This document shows, piece after piece, positions 17,471 through 26,418 of a stretch of DNA of 64,000 bases. How positions within the stretch are numbered: position 1 is the first letter of the stretch; the number at the start of each line of letters is the position of its first letter. Both the position numbers and the translations under genes were made by a program. The stretch covers positions 1 through 64,000 of the forward strand of contig JANQPO010000004.1 in NCBI GenBank assembly GCA_028289445.1, read 5' to 3'. The notes under the pieces are model-generated. The model saw only the letters and a list, made by a program, of their open reading frames with translations, was not told where the DNA came from and searched no databases. The DNA is from Tepidamorphaceae bacterium (GTDB taxonomy: Bacteria; Pseudomonadota; Alphaproteobacteria; Rhizobiales; JAKSCL01).

Positions 17471-18517
17471 ATGACGGCGCCCTTCCCCTTTTCTGCAATT
17501 GTCGGTCAGGACGAGATGAAATCGGCCTTGCTGATGGCGGCCGTCGATCCGTCGCTGGGCGGCGTCTTGGTTTTCGGCGACCGGGGGACGGGCAAGTCCA
17601 CTGCGGTGCGGGCGTTGGCGGGGCTTTTGCCAAAGATCGTCGTCGTCAAAGGGTGTCGCTACAATTGTGACCCAGAGGCGAACGGGGCGATGTGCCCCGA
17701 CTGCGCCGCGCAGACTGACGCGACGGCGTTAAAGACGCAGTCGGTGCCGATTCCGGTGATCGACCTGCCGCTGGGAGCAACCGAGGACCGGGTTGTCGGC
17801 GCGCTCGATCTCGAAAAGGCGCTGGTCGCCGGCGAGAAAGCCTTCGAACCCGGATTGTTGGCCCGCGCGCATCGGGGGTTCCTCTACATCGACGAGGTCA
17901 ATCTTCTCGAAGACCATTTGGTCGATCTGCTGCTCGACGTCGCCGCATCGGGTATCAATGTCGTTGAGCGCGAGGGTCTGAGCGTTCGGCATCTTGCACG
18001 TTTTGTCCTCGTCGGCAGCGGTAATCCGGAAGAGGGCGAATTGCGGCCGCAGCTCCTCGACCGATTCGGACTGTCCGTCGAGGTACGCTCGCCACATGAC
18101 CTGGAGGACAGGGTGGAAGTCGTCCGGCGGCGCGACGCCTATGATGCCGACCCACAGGCCTTCGCCAAATCCTGGCGAGCGAAGGAAAGCCGCATCCGTG
18201 GCCGGATCAAGAAAGCCCGCGGCCTTTTGTCCGATGTCACGACGCCAGACGAGGCCATGGCCTTCGCATCGATGCTATGTCTCAAACTTGGCGTTGATGG
18301 ACTGCGCGGCGAGCTGACGCTGACCCGTGCCGCGCGTGCACGCGCGGCCCTTGCGGGACGCACCGAGACCAGCCGGGCCGATGTGAACGCGGTCGCGCCG
18401 ACGGCCCTTCGCCACCGGCTCCGGCGCGACCCGCTCGACGAAGCGGGATCAACGGTCCGTGTCGAGCGCGCTCTGGCAGAACTGGCGGATGGCTCCGGGA
18501 TCCCGGCCGGTGTCTGA
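17471..18517 (+). CDS. bchI: Magnesium chelatase ATPase subunit I
   Basis: This 348-aa AAA+ protein has Walker A GDRGTGKST (near residue 40), Walker B in FLYIDEVNLLEDH, and a sensor region LVGSGNPEEGELRPQLLDRFG. It hydrolyses ATP to drive Mg2+ insertion into protoporphyrin IX with BchD and BchH, the committed step to bacteriochlorophyll. The ATG at 17471 gives the family N-terminus (MTAPFPFSAIVGQ); the frame extends back to 17450 without support. It heads the bchIDO-crtIB operon, and its end overlaps bchD by 29 bases. Confidence 0.97.
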   Translation: MTAPFPFSAIVGQDEMKSALLMAAVDPSLGGVLVFGDRGTGKSTAVRALAGLLPKIVVVKGCRYNCDPEANGAMCPDCAAQTDATALKTQSVPIPVIDLPLGATEDRVVGALDLEKALVAGEKAFEPGLLARAHRGFLYIDEVNLLEDHLVDLLLDVAASGINVVEREGLSVRHLARFVLVGSGNPEEGELRPQLLDRFGLSVEVRSPHDLEDRVEVVRRRDAYDADPQAFAKSWRAKESRIRGRIKKARGLLSDVTTPDEAMAFASMLCLKLGVDGLRGELTLTRAARARAALAGRTETSRADVNAVAPTALRHRLRRDPLDEAGSTVRVERALAELADGSGIPAGV

Positions 18518-20261
18518 AGCGCCGGCACCGTGGTCTGACGCTCGCCTTGCAATTCAGGTGTTGGCGGCCGGCGCCGGCCGGCTGGGCGGCATCCATGTGC
18601 GCGCGCGTGCCGGGCCGGTCCTGGACCGGTGGCTGGACCATCTGCGCGCAGCGCTCGACCCGACCCGCCAAGTGGTTCGCCTATCCGCGACGACGCCAGA
18701 AAGCCGGCTCCTTGGCGGACTGGATGTCGCTGCGTCGCTTGAACAGGGCGCACCGGTAAGCGATCCAGGCCTGCTGGCGAAGGCAGACGGCGGCCTAATG
18801 ATCCTGTCCATGGCGGAACGCATGCCGCCATCATTCGCCGCTATTGTCGGCACCGCCTTGGAAAGGGGTGAAATCGTCTCGGAGGGTCACGGCGTGTCGC
18901 GACGCGACTCCGCTCGCTTCGAGGTGATTGCGCTTGACGAAGGTGTCGACGACGAACGCGTCCCCGCCGCCCTCGCCGACCGCCTCGGACTGACGGTGGA
19001 TCTGTCCACCGTCTCGTGGGCACAAGCCCGTTTGGATGCGGCCGGCGCCCGTCAAGATCCGATTGACATGTCGGCTGTCGACCTCAGCGACGAGATTGCA
19101 CGGGCGATTGCTGAAACGGCGCAGCTCGCGGGCAGCCGGTCAATGCGCGCAACGATCTGGCTGACGCGGGTCGCACGTGTTCTGGCTGGATTGGATGCAG
19201 CGAAAGCCGTCAACGCTCATCACGTCGCGACCGCGATCAGACTGGTGTTTGGGCCCGGGATCATCGCCCCGCCCGAACACCTTCCCGAAGAAACCACGGA
19301 TGATGCGACGCCAGATACACGTGCAGACGATTCGACCGTCGACGACGCTGAGCCCACGGCGATCGACATCGACATGTTACGTGACATGCTGGTCAAGCCC
19401 GACGCGGCGAAAGGCATCGAAATCGACGGCTTTCCCGCACCGAAACAAAGCCGCACGCGCAGTGCCGCGGCCGCTGGCAAGTCCGGAGCCGTCAAAGACC
19501 GGAGCCAACGGGGCCGGCCGGCCGGGCTGGCGTCGCGTTCGCCATATCCAGGTGCCCGGCCGAATGTCGTCGCCACATTGCGGGCCGCCGCACCTTGGCA
19601 GAAGATGCGGCGCCGCAACACTCCGCTCAGCCCGATGCCGCCGGCCAGCGCACTTGTCATCCGCAAGTCCGACTTTCGCTATGTCAGGTATCGTCATCAG
19701 ACCCGGTCAACGGCGATATTCGTGGTGGATGCATCGGGATCGACGGCGGTGGAGCGCCTCGGCGAGGCCAAGGGCGCCGTCGAACTCCTGCTCGGCGATT
19801 GCTACATCCGCCGCGACAGCGTTGCCGTGGTCGCGTTTCGCGGCATGGAAGCAGAAGTGGTCGTCGAGCCAACGCGCTCACTGGTCCGCGCTAAGCGCCT
19901 ATTGACCGGTTTGCCCGGCGGTGGACCGACACCGCTTGCAAGCGGCCTTGCAAAAGGCGCTGAGTTGGCAGCGCATGCCAGCCGCTCGTCGCAGTCACCG
20001 CTTCTCGTGGTTCTCACCGACGGCAATGGCAATGTCGCCCTTGACGGCCGCATCGATCGGCCGGCCGCACGCGAGGATACCGAAGCGATCGCGCGTCACT
20101 GCGCGATGCTGGGCGTTCCGGGGCTCGTCATCGATATCGCCCGCCGTCCGCGCGACGCGGCCCGAGACCTTGCGACATCGATGACCGCCGATTATCAGCA
20201 GTTGCCGCATGCCGACGCACGATCTGTATCGGCGCTCGTAACCGACTACATGCGATCCTGA
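18489..20261 (+). CDS. bchD: Magnesium chelatase subunit D
   Basis: The 590-aa protein has an N-terminal AAA+ domain without an intact Walker A. An acidic/proline-rich linker follows (about residues 260-370, for example DATPDTRADDSTVDDAE), and then a C-terminal von Willebrand A domain with the MIDAS motif DASGS. It forms the platform that couples BchI hexamers to BchH. The start was placed at ATG 18489, overlapping bchI; the frame is open to 18459. This fits a translationally coupled bchID pair. Confidence 0.96.
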   Translation: MAPGSRPVSEAPAPWSDARLAIQVLAAGAGRLGGIHVRARAGPVLDRWLDHLRAALDPTRQVVRLSATTPESRLLGGLDVAASLEQGAPVSDPGLLAKADGGLMILSMAERMPPSFAAIVGTALERGEIVSEGHGVSRRDSARFEVIALDEGVDDERVPAALADRLGLTVDLSTVSWAQARLDAAGARQDPIDMSAVDLSDEIARAIAETAQLAGSRSMRATIWLTRVARVLAGLDAAKAVNAHHVATAIRLVFGPGIIAPPEHLPEETTDDATPDTRADDSTVDDAEPTAIDIDMLRDMLVKPDAAKGIEIDGFPAPKQSRTRSAAAAGKSGAVKDRSQRGRPAGLASRSPYPGARPNVVATLRAAAPWQKMRRRNTPLSPMPPASALVIRKSDFRYVRYRHQTRSTAIFVVDASGSTAVERLGEAKGAVELLLGDCYIRRDSVAVVAFRGMEAEVVVEPTRSLVRAKRLLTGLPGGGPTPLASGLAKGAELAAHASRSSQSPLLVVLTDGNGNVALDGRIDRPAAREDTEAIARHCAMLGVPGLVIDIARRPRDAARDLATSMTADYQQLPHADARSVSALVTDYMRS

Positions 20262-20278
20262 TCGTCGCGGCAGTCCCG

Positions 20279-21145
20279 ATGGCCAGCGAACTCGATTGGA
20301 CAAACGACGGCCGCGACTGGCCCAACCGCGAGGCCAGCCAGTTCGTCACCTGCGGCGGTGTCCGGTGGCACGTCCAGTCCATGGGTGACCAAAACGCGCC
20401 GGTGACCCTTCTCGTTCACGGAACCGGCGCCGCAACACATTCGTTCCGCGACCTGTTGCCGCTTCTGGCTAACGAATTTCACGTGATCGCCGTTGACCTT
20501 CCAGGCCACGGCTTCACGAGAATCACCGACAACGCCGCTTTGTCACTGCAAGGCATGGCGGCCGAGCTTTCGATCCTCTTGAAAGCCCTGGACGTGTCGC
20601 CGGTGATCGCGGTCGGCCATTCCGCCGGCACGGCGGTTTTGATGGAGATGGCCCTGAAGGGCTATATCGCGCCGCATCGGATTGTCGGGATCAACAGCGC
20701 CCTGAAGCCCATGCAGGCCCACGCCGTGTTCTCACCGATGGCGAAGCTCCTGTTCATTAATCCAATGGTGCCCCGGCTTATGTCCTGGCGCGCGCGCTAT
20801 GCCGACGGCGCGAAGAACGTGCTCAAGATGACGGGTTCGCCGATCGACAAAGACGGTCTCCGCCTCTATCAGCGCCTGTTTGAATCGCCGGGCCATGTGT
20901 CAGGTGCGCTCGGGATGATGGCCAATTGGGACCTCGAGGGCTTGACTGAAGGCCTGTCGTCCATGCCGGTTCCCATAACGCTTGTCGTGGCGGAGGACGA
21001 CACGATGGTCTCGCCATCGGTCTCCAGGACCGCGGCGCAGAGCCTTCCAGATGCCGAAATCGTCTCGATCGAACACGGCGGACACCTGCTTCACGAGGTC
21101 GAACCGGAACGGATCGCCGATTTGATCCGGGATCGCGCGGCTTAG
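20279..21145 (+). CDS. bchO: BchO, magnesium-chelatase-associated alpha/beta hydrolase
   Basis: This 288-aa alpha/beta hydrolase has nucleophile motif GHSAGTAV, an acid in VVAEDDTMVSPS and a His in EHGGHLLHEVEP. Its position directly after bchD (17 bases) and its pattern fit BchO, a conserved protein of purple-bacterial clusters whose exact role in Mg-chelation is not established. The start ATG at 20279 gives the usual N-terminus. Confidence 0.93.
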   Translation: MASELDWTNDGRDWPNREASQFVTCGGVRWHVQSMGDQNAPVTLLVHGTGAATHSFRDLLPLLANEFHVIAVDLPGHGFTRITDNAALSLQGMAAELSILLKALDVSPVIAVGHSAGTAVLMEMALKGYIAPHRIVGINSALKPMQAHAVFSPMAKLLFINPMVPRLMSWRARYADGAKNVLKMTGSPIDKDGLRLYQRLFESPGHVSGALGMMANWDLEGLTEGLSSMPVPITLVVAEDDTMVSPSVSRTAAQSLPDAEIVSIEHGGHLLHEVEPERIADLIRDRAA

Positions 21146-21177
21146 AGCCTTGTGCGAAGGGATTGGACGGTATTAAC

Positions 21178-21195
21178 TGTCAACCAATGATGACA
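21178..21195. promoter_or_regulatory. PpsR/CrtJ operator overlapping the crtI start codon
   Basis: TGTCAACCAATGATGACA matches TGT-N12-ACA and lies inside a larger dyad (ACTGTCA, eight bases, TGACAGT). It covers the two consecutive ATG codons at 21187-21192 from which crtI is best translated. A possible sigma-70-like promoter (TTGTGC at 21150, TATTAA at 21171) would start transcription about where the operator lies, giving a nearly leaderless mRNA. No second site is seen at the usual 26-base spacing. Confidence 0.72.
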
Positions 21196-22719
21196 GTCCA
21201 CGCCCGTCCACCGACGACTGCCAAGGCGCTTGACGCGCAGTCGACGGCGATTGTCATTGGCGCTGGTTTTGGAGGGCTGGCGGCCGCGATTCGGCTCGGC
21301 GCGCGTGGCTATCGCGTAACCGTCCTGGAACGCCTTGACCAGCCCGGTGGCCGCGCCGGCGTTTTCCGACAAGATGGGTTCACGTTCGACGCCGGGCCGA
21401 CGATCATCACGCTGCCGATGCTCTTCGAGGAGTTGTGGGCACTCTGCGGCCGGCGGTTTGAAGACGATGTCACCCTCGTTCCGCTTGATCCCTGTTATGC
21501 GGTGCGCTTCGCCAACGGCGAGACGTTTCGCTGTTTCGTTGACGATGATGCGATGCGCGACGAGGTCGCGCGCTTCAACCCGGCGGACGTCGCTGGCTTC
21601 GAGCGATATCTGGCCGAAAGCGAGGCGTGTTTCCGCACCGGCTTTGAGGGCATGGTCGATCAGCCATTCCTGTCGTTGTCGGATATGGCAAAGGCCTTTC
21701 CCGACCTGATCCGCCGCCGCGCCGATCGCTCCGTCTACGGGCTCGTGTCCCGTCATATCCGCGATGAGCGGCTCCGCATGGCGCTCAGCTTCCATCCGCT
21801 CTTCATCGGCGGCAATCCGATGCGCACATGCGCGATTCTCAGCCTAATCTCCTATTTGGAGCGCCAGTGGGGCGTGCACTATGTGATGGGTGGGACCGGC
21901 GCGCTTGTGGCCGGTCTGGTCGACCTTATCGAAACGCAGGGCGGCTCGGTGTCGCTCAATAGCGACGTCACGGAAATCACTGTCGACAACGGAAAAGCGA
22001 CCGGCGTCGTGCTGTCCAACGGTCAGCGGTTGCCGGCCGATATCGTTGTCTCCAATGCCGACGCGGCTTGGACGTACAGCAAGCTTGTTGCGCCTGCATC
22101 CCGCCGCCGTTGGACCGACGCGAAGCTGGCACGTTCCGCCTACTCGATGAGCCTTTTCGTCTGGTATTTCGGCTCATCCCAACGCTATCCGCAGGTCGAT
22201 CACCACACCATCATGATGGGGCCGCGCTATCGGGGCCTGTTGAGTGACATTTTCGACCGCAAGGTGCTGGCCGACGATTTCAGTCTCTATCTGCATCGCC
22301 CAAGCGCCACCGACCCCTCCGTCGCGCCGGATGGCTGCGAGGCGTTTTATGTGCTCTCGCCGGTCCCCAATCTCGACGCCGATATCGACTGGCACAACGC
22401 GGCTGAACCCTATCGCCGCAAGATCGCCGCGTTTCTCGAAGCGACGATCCTGCCCGGTCTCACAGATCACATCGTCACGTCTAAGGTCATCACACCGCTC
22501 GACTTTCACGATCGGCTGAACGCGGTCAAAGGCGCGGCGTTCGGACTTGAGCCTCGGCTCACGCAGATCGCCTGGTTCCGCCCCCACAACCGCAGCGAAG
22601 ACATCAAGAATCTTTACATCGTCGGCGCCGGGACGCACCCAGGCGCCGGTGTTCCCGGCGTCGTTTCCTCGGCGCGCATTCTCGACAGGATCGTCCCCCA
22701 TGGCGTATTGGCCGCCTGA
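21187..22719 (+). CDS. crtI: Phytoene desaturase
   Basis: The protein is about 510 aa. The N-terminal dinucleotide-binding motif is AIVIGAGFGGLAAAIRLGARGY followed by VLERLDQPGGRAGVF, and the C-terminal signature (VGAGTHPGAGVPGV) is that of the CrtI family. It desaturates phytoene to neurosporene or lycopene; the number of steps cannot be told from sequence. The start at ATG 21187 (or 21190) fits the family length; the frame opens at TTG 21163. The end overlaps crtB by 20 bases. Confidence 0.96.
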   Translation: MMTVHARPPTTAKALDAQSTAIVIGAGFGGLAAAIRLGARGYRVTVLERLDQPGGRAGVFRQDGFTFDAGPTIITLPMLFEELWALCGRRFEDDVTLVPLDPCYAVRFANGETFRCFVDDDAMRDEVARFNPADVAGFERYLAESEACFRTGFEGMVDQPFLSLSDMAKAFPDLIRRRADRSVYGLVSRHIRDERLRMALSFHPLFIGGNPMRTCAILSLISYLERQWGVHYVMGGTGALVAGLVDLIETQGGSVSLNSDVTEITVDNGKATGVVLSNGQRLPADIVVSNADAAWTYSKLVAPASRRRWTDAKLARSAYSMSLFVWYFGSSQRYPQVDHHTIMMGPRYRGLLSDIFDRKVLADDFSLYLHRPSATDPSVAPDGCEAFYVLSPVPNLDADIDWHNAAEPYRRKIAAFLEATILPGLTDHIVTSKVITPLDFHDRLNAVKGAAFGLEPRLTQIAWFRPHNRSEDIKNLYIVGAGTHPGAGVPGVVSSARILDRIVPHGVLAA

Positions 22720-23743
22720 CCCGTTCAGCCTGAGCGAAGACGACCGGACCCATTGTCGCGCCGCGATCCGCGTCGGTTCAACATCGTTTCATGCCGCCTC
22801 GCTTCTTTTGCCCAAACGGGTTCGCCTGCCGGCGCGCGCGCTTTATGCGTTTTGCCGGGCCAGCGACGACGCCGTCGATTTGAACCAGGAGGGCGCTTCA
22901 GTCGCGGACCGCCTGAAGATGCGCCTCGACCGCATCTATGCCGGCCAATCGTCGGACATCGTCAGCGAACGTGCTTTCGCCGCATTGGTGCGCGCCTGGC
23001 GGATTCCCTACACCGTTCCAGCGGCCCTGATCGAAGGCTTCGCGTGGGACGAGGCCGGTCGGCGCTATGCCACGCTCGACGACCTTCTCGATTATTGTGC
23101 CCGCGTCGCCGGCACCGTCGGCATCATGATGACCATTCTGATCGGCCGTCGCGACCCGGCCGTGCTCGCCCGCGCTGCTGATCTGGGCCTTGCCATGCAG
23201 TTGACGAACATTGCCCGCGATGTTGGCGAAGACGCACGCCAAGGCCGCATCTATCTGCCACTGGACTGGCTAGCGGAAGCCGGTATCGATCACGAAAGGC
23301 TCCTGGCCGAGCCACGACATTCGCCGGCGCTCGGCAAGGTCGTTCAGCGCGTGCTGGCCGCTGCTGACACGCTTTACGACCGGGCATTGACGGGCCTGTC
23401 GGGCCTACCGCTCGACAGCCGGCCGGCGATCTGTGCGGCCGGCCTGATCTACCGCGCGATCGGCGACCAGATCGCCGAAAACGACTTCAACAGCGTCGAC
23501 CGGCGCGCGTTCACATCGCAGCAGACCAAGCTAAAGCTTGCAGCCGCGGGCACCGCCGGATGGGTGTTTGCTGGCTCAGTAGACAGCTCTCCGCCCCATA
23601 CCAGTACGCACTTCTTGGTCGAGGCGACGGCCGAAACGCCAGTGCAAGGCTTCGACGCGAAGGTCGGCCGCGCGATCGAGTTGCTCGCTTTGTCGGCGAC
23701 GCGGGAATACCAAACGGGCACGCCGGCACACGGCAGGCCCTAA
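22700..23743 (+). CDS. crtB: Phytoene synthase
   Basis: The 347-aa protein has the squalene/phytoene synthase motifs. The first aspartate-rich motif is CRASDDAVD (about residues 53-61) and the second is LTNIARDVGEDARQGRIYLP. It joins two geranylgeranyl diphosphates to form phytoene. The ATG at 22700 lies within the end of crtI, so translation is coupled. A 46-codon gene follows at once. Confidence 0.96.
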   Translation: MAYWPPDPFSLSEDDRTHCRAAIRVGSTSFHAASLLLPKRVRLPARALYAFCRASDDAVDLNQEGASVADRLKMRLDRIYAGQSSDIVSERAFAALVRAWRIPYTVPAALIEGFAWDEAGRRYATLDDLLDYCARVAGTVGIMMTILIGRRDPAVLARAADLGLAMQLTNIARDVGEDARQGRIYLPLDWLAEAGIDHERLLAEPRHSPALGKVVQRVLAAADTLYDRALTGLSGLPLDSRPAICAAGLIYRAIGDQIAENDFNSVDRRAFTSQQTKLKLAAAGTAGWVFAGSVDSSPPHTSTHFLVEATAETPVQGFDAKVGRAIELLALSATREYQTGTPAHGRP

Positions 23744-23744
23744 C

Positions 23745-23885
23745 GTGTCGGACGGCACGTTCTATCTGCTCGAAGCGGTCTTGTTCTTTTCCGCCATCTT
23801 CGGCTTTTGCGTGTGGCAGCTCATCAGCGTCAATCGCGACATCAAAGCGCGGAAAGAGCGAGAGAAGCGCCAGGCAATCGACTAG
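23745..23885 (+). CDS. Small single-span membrane protein after crtB
   Basis: This 46-aa frame starts at GTG 23745, one base after the crtB stop. It encodes a hydrophobic segment (LLEAVLFFSAIFGFCVWQLI) followed by a highly charged tail (RDIKARKEREKRQAID). The single predicted membrane helix and basic tail recall small assembly or carotenoid-related proteins seen at this position in photosynthesis clusters; no function is known to me. Its TAG stop interleaves with the opposing crtC stop in a CTAG tetranucleotide. Confidence 0.72.
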   Translation: MSDGTFYLLEAVLFFSAIFGFCVWQLISVNRDIKARKEREKRQAID

Positions 23886-24769
23886 CGGCCTGCTCGGCGC
23901 GGCATTCGAAACGGCAGCATCGCCTTGACGATCGGTGAGGCGAAACGGTCGGCGGAAAGGCTCTCGTGCATGGACCTGGACCGAATCCCGCCAACCGTCG
24001 TGTCGACAAGCGAACGCGTGTAAAAGGGACTGTCCTCAAGCGTTTGGACAATCGCGGCCTCTTCCCCATCGTCACAGGGCACGCGCCGGGTCACGCCCCA
24101 AAAGCCCCGCCGTAGTGTTTGTGATGGGGGAAGGTCGAACCGCGAAAGATCTCCATCTCTCCCAAAGTGGAGACCGTGCCGCACCGCCGAGCCGTCGCGG
24201 CGGATGATGTCATAGAGAATGACAGTCGAGCCATCCTCCCGGTGGGTTCGCGCCCAGTCCCAGCGCGCGAAGCCAGTCTCCAGCGGCTCCGATCCCCAGT
24301 TCTGGTCAAGATACCCCTCCCCCGTCCAAGTCTGCGCGACGGGTCCCATTAGGTCGAGGGCAATGCGCCCGCGCGGCGCGATCGGCCGCCAGGCATGACG
24401 CTCGTTCATATCAAGGGGAATCCCTGAGGCAACTGCGGTTTCCGGCACGAAGCGCACCGACCCGCGCAGGCGCTTGGGCCACCAGTTATCGGGCGGTCGC
24501 GGCAGCGCGATCTCATCGAAGTGGATCGTAAGCCCGGCCTCGGTCCATGTAAGCGCGCTCGGCCCTATCTGGAGTGACGCCGATGTCCGTGCCAGTACAT
24601 TGCGGTTGCGCTCGGTCATCGCCCAGTGGTGTCCGTTCGGCCTATAGACCGCGACATTGAGCGCGACGTGGTTTTGCGGATCGCGGCGCCCCGCCCATGC
24701 GTAGTACGGCGAGAACACGGACCCTATGAAGGCGATGATCGTCAGACCGAACTGACCGCAGTCGCTCAA
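23882..24769 (-). CDS. crtC: Carotenoid 1,2-hydratase (hydroxyneurosporene synthase)
   Basis: The product is about 295 aa. It has the CrtC N-terminus IIAFIGSVFSPYYAWAGR and a DPQNHVALNVAVY motif, with NWGSEPLETGFARWDWAR later in the protein. It adds water across the terminal double bond of neurosporene/lycopene-type carotenoids. The likely start is TTG 24769, which overlaps the crtD TGA (TTGA). A longer open frame to 25114 lies antisense-free but inside crtD and is not supported. It converges with the small ORF after crtB. Confidence 0.93.
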   Translation of the reverse strand: MSDCGQFGLTIIAFIGSVFSPYYAWAGRRDPQNHVALNVAVYRPNGHHWAMTERNRNVLARTSASLQIGPSALTWTEAGLTIHFDEIALPRPPDNWWPKRLRGSVRFVPETAVASGIPLDMNERHAWRPIAPRGRIALDLMGPVAQTWTGEGYLDQNWGSEPLETGFARWDWARTHREDGSTVILYDIIRRDGSAVRHGLHFGRDGDLSRFDLPPSQTLRRGFWGVTRRVPCDDGEEAAIVQTLEDSPFYTRSLVDTTVGGIRSRSMHESLSADRFASPIVKAMLPFRMPRRAGR

Positions 24770-26319
24770 GCCGTCGAGATACCACCAACAATAGCCGCCT
24801 GGCTGGACCGGCGCGTCGAAGCGCGGTCCGTCATCAACGCTTCCGCCGCCAGCCGGCCCGACATCGCCGCCATCGGGACGCCCGGACCCGGATGGACGCT
24901 GCCCCCCGCCAGATAAAGACCTGGGATGCGGGTGCGCGCGCCCGGCCTTCGGAATGTCGCTGCCCATCCGTGCGACGCCCGGCCGTAAAGCGCGCCACCC
25001 GTCCCCGGATAAAGGTCGCTGAAATCCGCCGGCGTTGTCGCCACCGCGCTCATGTCGGTGGTGTCGAGGGTCAGGCCGCAGCGGTTCAAATGAGAAATCG
25101 TCTTGTCCATCCATCGCTGGGGTCCATCCATCGCGTTGGGCGCCCGATCGCCATCGGCCGGGGCGTTGATGAGAAGCAGAAGGCGTTCGCGACCGTCATC
25201 CGGAGTCACCATACCCCCGTCGTCGTCGCGATCCTGTGCGCAGACATAGATCGTCGGCTCGTCGGGAATCGTGCGATCGCGCACCAGCGCATCGAATTCG
25301 ATCGGATAGTCATCTGAAAAGAAGACGGTGTGCCGGCAAAGCTGTGTCCCGCTCGTGCGGGCAACAGCCGCCCAGGTTAGTGCGGACAAGGACCGCTCGG
25401 CCGGTGCGACGGCAGGAATCCCGGTATCGAGGGGTCCAAAAATGCCGGCCGCCAGAGCTGACACATCACCACAATAGACAATCGCATCCGCGTTGATGAC
25501 GTCGCCAGAGTCGAGCGCGACGGCGGTCACCCCGGACCGATCCTTCTCAATCCGCGAAACCTCGGCGTCGTATTGAATCTCGACGCCGCGCGCCGATGCG
25601 AGATCGGCCAGTGCTTGTGCCAAAGCGCGCATGCCACCGTCGACAAGCCATACGCCATCCTGCTCGACATGGGCGACCAGCATGAGCGTCGCGGGTGCGG
25701 CGAACGGCGATGAGCCGCAATAGGTCGCATAGCGGCCGAAGAGCTGGCGCAGGCGAGGGTCGGTGAAGTAATCGCCAAGCGCGGACCAAAGCGTGGAAAA
25801 TGGCCGCAGGCTTGCCATTCGACCCACCCGCAATGGACCGATCCGGCTGGCGAGCGAGACCGGATTAGGCCGCTCGGCCTCAATAAACGTCGTCTTCAAT
25901 GTCTCGAAAACTGCTCGGCTATCGGCGCAAAAACGGCGATAGCCGTCGGCATTCGCCTGATCCGAGAACGCCGCGATTGCCTCGGCGCTGGCCTCGATGT
26001 CGGCAAAAAGATCGAGGCTGGCACCATCGGACCAATAATGACGGGCTAGCCGGTTCGCAGAAGTCAGCCGCACATGATCGTCCAACCGAGCACCGACTGC
26101 CGCAAAGAGGCTGTCGAACACGGCTCGCATCGTGAAAACCGTCGGCCCGGCGTCGATCCCGCGACCGTCGACATCGATCTGTCGCATCTTGCCGCCCGGC
26201 ACCGATTGTCGCTCCAGGAGAACCACGCTACCCGGCCCACCGCTCAGCGCGATGGCCGCGCTCAGGCCAGCAATCCCCCCCCCGATGATCACGGTGCGGT
26301 TCCGGCCGCTCTGGGTCAT
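24766..26319 (-). CDS. crtD: 1-hydroxycarotenoid 3,4-desaturase
   Basis: This 517-aa FAD-dependent desaturase has dinucleotide-binding motif VIIGGGIAGLSAAIALSGG, the PGGKMRQ segment, and the C-terminal GLYLAGGSVHPGPGVPMA motif. It is related to CrtI but is placed with crtC as in other purple bacteria. It introduces the 3,4 double bond of spheroidene/spirilloxanthin-type carotenoids. It is transcribed divergently from crtE across the paired PpsR operators at 26361-26404. Confidence 0.95.
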   Translation of the reverse strand: MTQSGRNRTVIIGGGIAGLSAAIALSGGPGSVVLLERQSVPGGKMRQIDVDGRGIDAGPTVFTMRAVFDSLFAAVGARLDDHVRLTSANRLARHYWSDGASLDLFADIEASAEAIAAFSDQANADGYRRFCADSRAVFETLKTTFIEAERPNPVSLASRIGPLRVGRMASLRPFSTLWSALGDYFTDPRLRQLFGRYATYCGSSPFAAPATLMLVAHVEQDGVWLVDGGMRALAQALADLASARGVEIQYDAEVSRIEKDRSGVTAVALDSGDVINADAIVYCGDVSALAAGIFGPLDTGIPAVAPAERSLSALTWAAVARTSGTQLCRHTVFFSDDYPIEFDALVRDRTIPDEPTIYVCAQDRDDDGGMVTPDDGRERLLLLINAPADGDRAPNAMDGPQRWMDKTISHLNRCGLTLDTTDMSAVATTPADFSDLYPGTGGALYGRASHGWAATFRRPGARTRIPGLYLAGGSVHPGPGVPMAAMSGRLAAEALMTDRASTRRSSQAAIVGGISTA

Positions 26320-26360
26320 GGTGAAATCCGCCAGGACCGCATTGACATTCCCTTGGAATG

Positions 26361-26378
26361 TGTCAAATTTAATTTACA
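26361..26378. promoter_or_regulatory. PpsR/CrtJ operator, crtD-crtE region, site 1
   Basis: TGTCAAATTTAATTTACA matches TGT-N12-ACA. It lies 41 bases upstream of the crtD start and pairs with a second site whose start is 26 bases away, so one tandem operator could control both divergent operons. Confidence 0.85.
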
Positions 26379-26386
26379 CTAATGCC

Positions 26387-26404
26387 TGTCGTGCATAATT
26401 GACA
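26387..26404. promoter_or_regulatory. PpsR/CrtJ operator, crtD-crtE region, site 2
   Basis: TGTCGTGCATAATTGACA matches TGT-N12-ACA. It includes a CATAAT that could serve as a -10 element for crtE and ends 14 bases before the crtE start codon. Confidence 0.82.
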
Positions 26405-26418
26405 AGTGGGAGGCGGAC

